64,000 nt of DNA from Steromphala cineraria (taxonomy: Eukaryota > Mollusca > Gastropoda > Trochida > Trochidae), in contig OU744732.1 in assembly GCA_916613615.1 (NCBI GenBank), forward strand, positions 28,716,673 through 28,780,672. Direction: 5' to 3'. The notes under the pieces are model-generated. The model did not search any database. It was given only the letters and a program-made list of their open reading frames with translations, and was not told the DNA's origin. A program made the translations under genes and the position numbers. Of this stretch, positions 54,983 through 64,000 are shown piece by piece; within the stretch, counting starts at the first letter, position 1, and each line of letters starts with the position of its first letter.

Positions 54983-57900
54983 ATGGCGCTCAAGAATCTC
55001 TCCTCGGTTTTGATGCTGCTAGCGATTGTTTCCATCACTCTCGCTATTCCTATGCCACCTTCTGGTAAGTGTTACAGTTTAAAGGGGCAGTAGCACATTT
55101 TGAGAAATTTATATAACTTTTCAAAGATAATTGTACGTTTATGCTAAATGTATTATTTTCATAGTGTTACAAATCTTATTACACAAACCAATCATCCATA
55201 GGCACAAAACAAATTATGAGATTTAACAGAAAGTCAATTGGCTGCCATTTTTATGTGAACACCTTTAATTGTTTTTGTGTAAGAAAAGGGAATGACATTG
55301 CTGAACTTTACATTATATATTTGATTTATATCTGCTTCATTTTGTTTTAATACATCGTCTTTCAATTGTAATCATTTATTTTCATTTTCCTGACATCACC
55401 TTATATTCCCACTAAAAACGACGTGCTACTGCCCCTATAACTGTCATCATTATAACATAATATGAGATGTTATCAATGTTAAATATTTGGTCCTTTAAAT
55501 TCGATGAAATCCGCCAGCTATTTTCGATGATGAAATAACGCCGAATCTTTTATTAAAATGTAAGTGATTTGTCATAATGTAAGAAGCTCTAACCACTTAA
55601 CCCTTTCACTCCAAAGAAACAAGTTAGATTTGAATTATTGCAAACAACACTGTGTTGTATTTACTGTAATCATTTATTAACCCTTGGTCGGTTGTATCCC
55701 TTCTTTTTTCAATAGGTTTTAACTCGTAACTTCCTTCCTATAGGTGTTTACCCTTTACACCTCTTGGGAAGTTATTGCCTTTATTTTAGTTGAATGTTAT
55801 ATGCCGTGATCTCCATCCGCGTAGGTTGGTTATCTCATAATCACCTTTGTCGGTTATAAGATTAAGATTGGAAACAATTGCAAACAATTGGACAAGTAAA
55901 ATTCGGATTTTTTATCAAACAAGAAAGTAAAGTTTTATGAACAACGAAAGCGGGATTCGAACCAGAGACCTCCCTGTTGTCGTGCAGCGCCTTTACTTGT
56001 TACCGAGTTACCGAGCATCCATACCAGTTGATGTATATTATGTTATTAATATTATTATATTTTATGAATATTTATATAGCGCGCATATCCATCCACTAGT
56101 GGTTGCCCAAGGCGCTTGTTTTCCCTTTGTCAATGGCATGTTGTGTTTGGATTTTTATTTTCCCCTATAAATATATATTGATTTTGTAATAAAAGAGTTA
56201 TTTATGCGAGGAATCAAGTTTTTAGTTTAAAAACCCTAAGCAGGAGGTATCGTAAGTAATGTAAATGTGCATTCTTATCAAGGTACCGGTATATCAAACT
56301 TGCAAAATATATGACCAAAACGTTAATAAATTGTATGTATGAAAACAAATTAGATGAAACACCGTAATAAAATAGTTTTTAATGTACGAAATCAAGTGTA
56401 TGGTTCTCAAACCTTAATCTGTGGGTATTTGAGGATGTCTAAATATTTATTCTTATAAGACATGTTAAACAGGCGCATAATATCACAAAAACCCTTTGAA
56501 TTATTTGTATACAAACAAATTTAGTTGAAACCACTGCAGGAGTGTGCCGCGGGAGTGTGAGCCAAATAATAACCCGTTTGCCTCGGGTTATGGAAATAAC
56601 CTCTGCTCGGGCTACACCATAGCGTGGTTATTTTCCATAACCCCTCGGTAACTGGTCATTATTTACTACATAATGCCTTAATGTATAAAGGTATAGAATA
56701 CTGACACATTTATGACACATAGTGCCTCGTCATACCATAAAAAGCCACGCTCTCTCAACTTAAACCTTTAGCCTATGAAAACAGTACAAGTACATTTCCT
56801 GTTTTCCTCCTTTATATTTAAAAGGATAACTAAACTACCCCTACTCCTTGTCAATTACTGAATATAAATGCGTTATCGAATCTAACGTCATAGCAATTTA
56901 ACCTTGAGTAATATTGCCTTAATAGTTCATGCTTTAATCACGTTTTCATAGTAGATATGTATGAATAGAAATGTTCCCTTTATATAAGAAATGATATTCG
57001 TGTCCAAAGAAAAAAAAAACCTACAGGACAACTTCTATTATCAGACTAATCATAACTCATTTTTAACGTTGAAAACTATGTATTACTATAGACAATTTCC
57101 CTACAAGGTACATGTATTCTCTACAATAATTATTTGATCTACAGATTATGCCCATCATATGTTATATGGTTCGGAATTGTGGGGCTTCCAACGTATGAAG
57201 GGTATGATTTAGTGTAAAACCGACGGCGCTAGAGGGAGGTTTGAAACGCTTAAATTTTGTGCTTGTTGAATAACAATGAATCCCGTAAATGAAATTAGTT
57301 TAGCACACAGTGTAATTAAACGAAATGTCAAACATTTTCTCCATTGAATAGAATAATAAATCAAATTTTATCTGTATTGTTGTACATGTAAACTGTCTAC
57401 GTTTTCTTAACTGCACAGGAAGAAAACATTATATTATTGTTTGAAATATCATATTTATGACATTATGTTATAATAGTTAATTGCACGACACATAGTATTA
57501 TTATATGATGGACGAGTGATCTGTCTTCTGATTGGCCGAGGAAGGTGGTCGCCGACAATGATCAAACCTTATGTTGACCGCGGGAAACGTCACGCGAGGT
57601 TAACATAACAATCCAATGACCTGGAGCTAAAAATAAATCGTCACTACGAGGAGCGCCGTAAAGAGTTGCTTCCAAAAAAACTTAAAATAATTGAATAGTT
57701 TACAAAATAACTGAAACGTTCATAAATCATATAATAAAACAGTTGTTGACTTCAGTTATCGGTAAATCCAATGGTTTATTGACCTCGGAAACTTATGTTC
57801 CGAGGTCAATAAACAATTGGATTTACCGATAACTGAAGTCAATAATTGTATAATGTTTATGACATTATTTTAGTATATAAAGTGTAATTAAACGAAATGT

Positions 57901-58194
57901 CAAACATTTTCTTCATTGATAATAGAATAATAAATCAAATTTAATCCGTAGTGTTGCAACTGTCTACCATTTTCTTAACTGCACAGGAAGGGAAAATATT
58001 TTTTGTTTGATATGTCATATACAATCCAAATGATTCCAGATATCTGTGCCCTATTGGGAGGAAAGTGTCGACCTGCAGGAACGCCTCCCTGCATTCCCCC
58101 TAATAACTGGCCTGCTGATATTCCCTGCCCAACCGGCCCTGGACAGACGCCGCAGGAGTGTTGTTCGAAAAACGACTGGCCGCGCAAGGGTTAA
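54983..58194 (+). CDS. Secreted six-cysteine, beta-defensin-like peptide
   Basis: Coding exon 1 is 54983-55064 (donor 'gtaagt', phase 1). Coding exon 2 is 58040-58194, after acceptor 'tgattccag'. Product about 79 residues. 'MALKNLSSVLMLLAIVSITLA' is a signal peptide; the mature part of about 58 residues has exactly six cysteines spaced C-x6-C-x7-C-x11-C-x10-CC, opening with 'CALLGGKC' and closing with 'ECCSK'. The C...GG-x-C...C...C...CC order matches beta-defensins and the C-terminal domain of big defensins, but loops 2-4 are longer and proline-rich, and net charge is near zero. An innate-immunity role is inferred. Other cysteine-rich secreted folds are possible. Confidence 0.75.
55079..55440 (-). 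mobile_element. MITE-B, full-length copy in the peptide gene intron
   Basis: Complete copy starting 15 bp after the exon 1 donor; right end 'cgtgctactgcccctataa'. Confidence 0.95.
55930..56150 (-). mobile_element. SINE copy, minus strand
   Basis: 'gggattcgaaccagagacct' is an inverted box B. On the other side 'tttatatagcgcgcatatcc' and 'gacaatggcatg'-type text match the inverse of the 22.3-kb SINE tail. Rearranged or short. In the peptide gene's intron. Confidence 0.7.
56160..57725. other. Intron sequence, no further gene
   Basis: Contains an imperfect inverted repeat around 56555-56645 ('ataacccgtttgcctcgg' paired with 'ccataacccctcgg'). 57300-57430 and 57880-57990 share a duplicated stretch ('gtaattaaacgaaatgtcaa'), discussed as a finding. 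Confidence 0.5.
57730..57850. repeat. Near-perfect palindrome, about 115 bp
   Basis: 'gacttcagttatcggtaaat' and 'ttattgacctcgga' are mirrored by exact inverses, with a short centre 'aaacttatgtt'. Lies about 190 bp upstream of the peptide gene's exon 2. Confidence 0.9.
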
Positions 58195-58250
58195 AGCAAG
58201 GTGAGTGGAAATCTTCAGCTCCTCCACCCTTGCAGATTTGATTTGAGAGC

Positions 58251-58276
58251 GCGGGGGGGGGGGGGGGGGGGGGGGG
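58251..58276 (+). repeat. Poly-G tract, about 25 bp
   Basis: Run of G in the second intron of the peptide gene. Could form G-quadruplexes and is prone to length error. Confidence 0.95.
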
Positions 58277-58649
58277 TGTCTTATGTGTTTATAAACAGGT
58301 ACATTCCAATGGCCTCGTAAGGGGTACATATAGGGTGCAATTTTATACATGAATATTGCAAAGTATTTGTACGTAATTGAATCTCTTTACAAGACCACCA
58401 ACAGTGTGTATAAAATAACCTGGAAGCCTAGCCTGTCCTGAATATTAATTGGACAACAGGGAAAATAAAGAAATTTTACCAGTCCTGACGAAAAAGTAAT
58501 CAGTCCTGGCAAAAAGTAGCCAGTTTAATTTTAAGGACTGGCGGACGGGGCTATATTTTAAACATTGTCAACTTGATAGAGATAATAAATGATTTTAAAA
58601 GAATGAGCTATAAATAATCAAAAGACATAACACATATTTTGTCTTTCAG

Positions 58650-58712
58650 ATTCAACCAAGATAGGATGTCTTTACCAGACGTTTGAATAATAAACCCTTA
58701 AAACGGCACAAG
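58650..58712 (+). other. 3'UTR exon and poly(A) signal
   Basis: A donor ('aag' then 'gtgagt', 58201) follows six bases after the stop codon, and a clean acceptor 'gtctttcag' precedes 58650. AATAAA is at 58689-58694. The intron between holds a poly-G tract. A splice junction this close to the stop should not trigger nonsense-mediated decay. Confidence 0.65.
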
Positions 58713-59071
58713 TTTTGTCTTTTTTAAACTTTACAACATAGCGATAGCAAAAGGTTGTTCTTGAATGTGACTGCTACAGCTGCATGTTGAATTCGCCTTC
58801 TTTTAACAGAGATTTTGAGCTTTCATTATATTCACGTAACTGTTGAGACGATTGGAGGTCCTTCAACTGTGCGTTGCGCACATATTTCTTTAGATGATCA
58901 AGGTCAGTCGAGGATGCAAGACAACATTGCTTCTCATTTTCAGGACGATATGAACTAGATATGAAAATCATAAATGGAGGATCTTTACTGACAACGTTGA
59001 AATGAAACAAATGACCAACCATATGAATGAGATGGTGTCAATGAGTGCAGGTGCATTTAATAAATATGTAA

Positions 59072-59246
59072 GAAATAGAGCAGCCCTAGCCTAACCATCG
59101 TGTGTTTGGCGATAAAGTATAGTTTTGCCCTGAACTATTATAGTTATAGCATGAAGCCGGAGGCCGAATAGTTTGACGTCATAATAGTTCAGGTCAAAAC
59201 TATATTTCATTGCAAAACACATTAGGATTAGGGCTACTCTATTACT
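59072..59246. mobile_element. Foldback MITE, about 175 bp
   Basis: 'aatagagcagccctagcct' pairs with 'aggattagggctactctatt', and the inner 'tatagttttgccctgaacta' pairs with 'tagttcaggtcaaaactata'. Confidence 0.85.
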
Positions 59247-59599
59247 TTTTGAGTATATCGATTTTTATTGGTTCAAGTAATTTCTGTCACAAACATAAAC
59301 ATATTTTGTAAATGTCGTCCGGCCTTGACGTAATAGCCAATTGATATTGACTTCATGGGTCATTGTTTCGTGACGTCACTCAAAAACTATACTGCATTTT
59401 TATAAAGGGATAGGATTTAAAAAGCACTGATTGACTGACTAGATAATAATCGCATCTCTACACATGCTTTTTATTGTTATCTTGATAGAATGTACACGGA
59501 TCTGCATCTCTATGTTGTTACGTGGTTATAAAGACATGTATTTTCCTTCCGCATTTCTTCTTTTCTGGGGTTCAACATGGTTACCTAGACGTGACGTAA

Positions 59600-59650
59600 A
59601 CAGACAGACAGATATAGTTTATTAAAGTGTCACATGTCTTGGTTTGGTTT
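59600..59650 (-). mobile_element. LINE 3'-tail fragment with (ACAG)n
   Basis: 'cagacagacagatatagttt' then 'attaaagtgtcacatg' is the inverse of a LINE end like that near 26340. Confidence 0.6.
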
Positions 59651-59710
59651 GGTCCACTCAATGAAAACTCTCTACTTCATCACATAATCTTATCTGCCAA
59701 AAGACATAAA

Positions 59711-60302
59711 ACTCACGGGCAAAAGAAACGCTGGTAACATAAATGTCAGGATATTTTATTCCATGTAAGATAAATGTGAATGACGCAGAGTGGCAAAGTT
59801 TCCTTAGAAGTCAACTCAACTATGTTTGCCTTGTTTGAATCATTTTGTGTTGATGTTTTTGCATGGCGCCTTAGAGAACGCGTGTAAAAAAATCATCAAT
59901 TTGCTATCTCCTTAAATAAGCGAGATTGGAGAGCCAAATTGGTCATTTTTTGCATATTTATAGACGTTATAACGCGAAGACATATCAATGCAGAAAGTCA
60001 AAGTGGATGTTTTTCATTAATAGTATCTCAAATAAACTTCTGATATACATTTCCGAAATTCAAACTTAATTTCAAAATAATTATTAACAAAAAAGTACCT
60101 GAAAACAGCAATGTTAGCACCCCAACAGTGTTTAGACAACCACAGTACAAAACGCCCCATGCCATCATGGTTAAAATTATGCACAATAATTCTCCAAATA
60201 CTTTTTTATAAAACACATTCGAAATCGAATTTACATGGCATACATAATTTGTTTAATCCTTCGTTTGAAAATACCCAGCGTTTCTTTTGCCCATGAGTTT
60301 AT
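59711..60302. mobile_element. Tc1-type MITE, 592 bp
   Basis: Left 'actcacgggcaaaagaaacg' with 'ctgg', right inverse 'cagcgtttcttttgcccatg'. Related to 33194-33769. No transposase. Confidence 0.85.
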
Positions 60303-60481
60303 ATACATTTGCTCCTTGAAAAACAATATTCCAAAACTGAAGATATTAAAAGACATATTCACAATAGAAAGATTCATATCTAAAAGAAATAATACTTCTG
60401 ACAAATTTTCCAAAAAGTGGTTACCTTTATTTCCAGTTTTTGAATTTAATTGACATCTGTGTATTTGTAGTGACTGATGGA

Positions 60482-60796
60482 TTACATTAACATTTTTCCA
60501 AATATCATATTCCAATAAATCTTCACAGAAGAAAAAAAAACATATATATATATATAAATAAAAAACATTAAAAAAACATCTTCTTCATCGTTCCATACAT
60601 AAACGGACCTCACAACGTTTAATGCATCACTTATATCGTTAGAGAGAACCTCTCTATCATTACAGTTGAGTGTACAGTACAACATAACATGTTTAACAGT
60701 ATCATGAGCTGTACGTAGTGTCACAGAGACATTCTTAAGAGTGTAATGGCTGTTTACCCACACGTATAAGAGTGGCAATATAAAAAAAATAGCCAA
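60482..60796 (-). pseudogene. Possible LINE C-terminal remnant
   Basis: Minus-strand frame with 'AHDTVKHVMLYCTLNCNDRE' and 'VLSNDISDALNVV', resembling the H-V-x-x-x-C and following helix of LINE ORF2 C-termini. No RT domain next to it. Weak. Confidence 0.35.
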
Positions 60797-60811
60797 GGAG
60801 TATGAAAACCC

Positions 60812-61069
60812 ATTTTCTCCCCACAGAGGCAGATCAAGTCATGTTGATTTAGCCTCTGTTCTATTACGCCGAAATCCGTGGGTTCCGGAAGTTTCCCCTG
60901 GCGGAAAAAAATTTCATCTCAATACATTTGAATTTCTTTATCAAATGACAAGGCTTCTCGCATGGAAAGGGTGGTTCATATCACAATGCCTTTGCCTTGT
61001 TTCAGTAGCTAAAATGATGATTTAAGAACAGCGACAGGACTTGATGTGCCTCTGTGGGGAGAGAATGAT
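60812..61069 (-). mobile_element. MITE-A copy with internal deletion
   Basis: Starts 'tctccccacagaggcagatc', continues in reverse interior orientation ('cgtgggttccggaagtttcc'), and jumps from 'agaacagcgac' to the right terminal repeat, losing about 90 bp. Confidence 0.9.
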
Positions 61070-61074
61070 AAAAA

Positions 61075-62540
61075 CCATCATCAATATAAATTTTCATTGT
61101 CATCCTTATCTTCTGTGAACTCCAATACGGATATGTAATAGTTACTAGCATAGTAAACGGCATGCCTTGGATAATGGCAGGAACACTTTGTCCGAGAGCC
61201 CATTACGAGGCAGATCCTCATGGTTTAATACAAGAACAAGGAAAATACTTTATTTTGGGGTGAATTGAGACGCAAGTATATTTCAATGACAATTTGCTGA
61301 CATTTTTTATTTTTGCAATTTTTCAATCTGTGTGTCAACAATGATATTCATATCAAAATATCATTCATGTTTTTTCTGCTTCATAAGGTTAAAAATTGCT
61401 CTTTAATAATTGGTTATCATTAATATGTAGAAAGAAAAAATACAACTGCATTTACCAATAGCTGCCATCTTGAATATTTTTAAGATTTCAATTTGCAAAT
61501 TTAGCAATTTATTGATGAAACATGCTAAATTATTGACTCATATACATAATTCAAAAGGTATGAACCTAATCTAAAACTTAAAAGCATAAAGTAACTGACT
61601 AATGCATGTTCCATTTTGAAAATGGCGGCCATCTTGGGAAGAAATTTACTTGGCCCTCGATCCCATCTTAATGAGCACACAAAGAGTGACAGCTACACAA
61701 AATGCACAATAGGTCTGATATTTGGTACCATTATGCAGGACTATTATTTAAAGGACCGATTCTAAAACATGTGTTATAAAAGAAAGTTTCAGAAAAACAG
61801 TACATAACATGAATAATTAATGAAAACACCATAATACATACTCATTAGTGTAAGGGCACAATGTTGTTGGAAATGTCTAAGAGTGATCTGCTTGATTCAA
61901 ATAATTATTAATGTCAGCCATGTATATAATGGATCTAAAGTGGAATTTGACATATGATATAAACATGTTTTGAATCTCAATATTATTGATACATAAACCC
62001 TTGTACTTCTCAATGTCTCAATTTACTTGTGGCTGTATAGACTCGAGCAGTCCAAAGCTAATTGATAATTTTATTGATATTGTTATTTTTAGATTTCCAC
62101 TTTTTTAATGTAATACTGTAATAAAAAAGCCACAATTACATTATCTGATTCTGTCAAATAAATCTAGGTTTTCTCATCATCTTGAAAAAAGGAATTCAGG
62201 AAGATGCAACAGGCATCGGATTTGCTAACCACAAGTTTTCAACGATTGTTTTAATAGTGATGCTAACTTGATTTAAACATATTTTATTCATGAAAAGACA
62301 TGAATGGATTGGCCAACAAGCACAGAGGTGCTTATAGTAAGGCCGCTCCAAAATAATTACATATGAAAAATATACAATGAATAATTACCAGTCACGCATG
62401 TCATACATTTTATAAGGTTCAAAAATAGTGATTATGCACGAATAAGATTGTTTGTTTGGCAGTCAATATATAAGTGCTTATGGAATGTCAAATCGATCAG
62501 ATTTTATTATGAAATGATGAATAGATTTCAATAATTTGTC
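61075..62540. other. No supported gene
   Basis: AT-rich, no repeats recognised and no ORF above about 60 codons of interest. Confidence 0.4.
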
Positions 62541-62559
62541 TAGATCATTGTTTGTGAGC

Positions 62560-62935
62560 GATGTACATCCCCTTAATACCGTGTTGATAGTAAATCCTTT
62601 CAAATAAAAGAATGATTGCTGTCTTAATTCTGTAACTTATTGCATGTGAAAAAATAGTGTACAGCGTTTTCAATTGGGTGACCGCATTGGCACGCGGGGC
62701 TGTCAATAATATGTCTTTCAAATTTATCAGCATTCAAGTCACTGCAGCGGAGCCTAAGGCGAGAGTGGATAATCTGACAGATTCTTGAACCGTGGTTGAG
62801 ATTGAAAGAAATAGTTTTATTTTTAGGTCCGCAAACCGAATTTTTGAAGCCGGATAACGAATCGCTATTTTGAATGTCGGGAGTTAATGAATTCCACAGT
62901 TTTATTGTATCAGGTAAAAAAGACTTGGCATATGT
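62560..62935 (-). pseudogene. LINE ORF2 C-terminal fragment
   Basis: On the minus strand 'KLWNSLTPDIQNSDSLSGFK', then 'ICQIIHSRLRLRCSDLN', then 'SPACQCGHPIENAVHYFFTC'. The C-x-C-G...E...H-x3-4-C pattern is the C-terminal finger of CR1/Jockey-like LINEs. A different family from the 23-26 kb element. Stops interrupt after 'NKLQN', and no RT domain is present upstream. Confidence 0.7.
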
Positions 62936-62939
62936 CGCC

Positions 62940-63749
62940 GTTCTGCATTTTACTGTTCGTTACTTCACAGCATCTATGTAAACACTCTTAGTTATTTTTT
63001 TGTAAATAAGAATAGTTCTATAGCGCCGTAGTTTATCGATCATGCGTAAGAAAGATAGGTTTTTACACAATTAGTAAACTGGCTTTCACAAGAAAGTACA
63101 AACCTCAATTTGATTAAGTGTATGTATTATTTTACCTGGCAAATATTTCACGTTTTTTACTTCGTACTCAAAACCTGACATGTACATACTTATGGTGTTT
63201 CACAGATAAATAAATTTTGACTTGATTTATTTTTTCTTTATATATATTGATGTTCATTGACGTGTAAGATACATAATATTGTGCCTTATTCTCGACACAT
63301 CCACAAAATGTAGCAAGAGTAAAAAAGAAATGATGTCTTGTATTCCATTTTTGTTGTAACAAAACACTATATCTATACCTGTAAATGCCACAACAGAAAA
63401 CTGCATATTGACGATCTAAATTAATATTTCAAGAAACCAACAACGTCAGTAAGGAGCGGCTCTACACTAATTTTACATGTAGTAAATCTTTCTCCTTTTG
63501 GTGTTTTCATACCAGAGACTTTTCACATATTTTGTATCCACAGTTGTCAATTTTGCATAATATACACTGTAAAACTCTACATAATAAAGGAAATGTATAT
63601 TAAAGTTGTTTTGAACATTTGTTGTGCTTAAAGAAAGAAAATAAAATGATAAAAAGATATGTTATAATGCGCGTCATTTTCAACTTATTTACATAGTTTT
63701 AAACGTGTTGGGGTTATGGTAATGTTCATGTATTCCCTACCCCTGGCCT
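62940..63749. other. No supported gene
   Basis: AT-rich; the part next to the LINE fragment may be more of the same decayed element. Confidence 0.35.
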
Positions 63750-64000
63750 TTACAGGGGCAGTAGCACGTTTAGTAGGGAATATTGGGTAATGTCAGGAAA
63801 ATGAAAATGAATTGTTCAAATTGTAAGACAATATATTTAAACTGAATGAAGCAGCAATAAATTCAATAATTATTGTAAAGTTCCGCCATACGATTCCTTT
63901 TTCTTACACAAAATGAATTAAAGGTGTTCACACAAAATGGCAGCCAATGAACTTTATGTGAATCTTTATAACTTGTTCTTTCACTATGGATGATAGGTTT
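63750..64000 (+). mobile_element. MITE-B, runs off the window
   Basis: Starts 'caggggcagtagcacgttt' and follows the family consensus to the last base ('ctatggatgatagg'). Confidence 0.9.

Noticed and set aside
58774..59022. 82-codon minus-strand ORF
   Set aside because: No recognised domain, no clear splice borders, and it lies just past the peptide gene's poly(A) signal. Kept out for lack of support.

Overview
This window looks like AT-rich, intron-rich animal nuclear DNA. No bacterial-style operons, rRNA or CRISPR arrays are visible. Long introns with GT-AG borders, tRNA-derived SINEs, a broken LINE, a Tc1-like transposase relic and many small inverted-repeat elements (MITEs) make up most of it. 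A secreted, tyrosine/lysine-rich protein with a poly-aspartate tail and a secreted six-cysteine peptide fit a marine invertebrate, most likely a mollusc. The taxon is inferred; no marker gene fixes it.

Layout. 0-5 kb: an 88-bp tandem array, foldback elements, and the last exon of a beta-propeller (YWTD/LDLR-B-like) protein on the minus strand (3439-4241). 5-17 kb: mostly non-coding, with a Tc1-like relic, a 1.1-kb inverted-repeat element, a large MITE and a SINE. 17-22 kb: a possible PAN/Apple-domain exon, a full MITE-A copy, a second MITE-A copy split by a 170-bp-repeat element, and a 1.2-kb element with long terminal inverted repeats. 22-26.4 kb: a SINE followed by a 5'-truncated, frameshifted LINE. 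27-31 kb: MITEs and palindromes.

31-50.2 kb, minus strand: the main gene. I can chain 19 exons from a TATA box and signal-peptide exon at 50.2 kb to a stop codon at 30,958. Every intron is phase 1, so every internal exon is symmetric. The predicted protein is about 551 residues: signal peptide, coiled-coil exons, basic Tyr/Gln/Asn/Pro-rich exons carrying a Pro-Met-Tyr-x-Lys motif, then a C-terminus that is almost pure aspartate. It resembles a modular extracellular scaffold, adhesive or biomineral-matrix protein built by exon duplication. I do not recognise it as a named family.

54.9-58.7 kb, plus strand: a compact three-exon gene (TATA box, signal peptide exon, six-cysteine exon, 3'UTR exon with AATAAA). 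Its cysteine order resembles beta-defensins and the C-terminal domain of big defensins, but with longer loops and near-neutral charge. 59-64 kb: more MITEs and LINE C-terminal remnants. The two secreted-protein genes are divergently oriented about 4.7 kb apart. The sequence does not show whether they are co-regulated.
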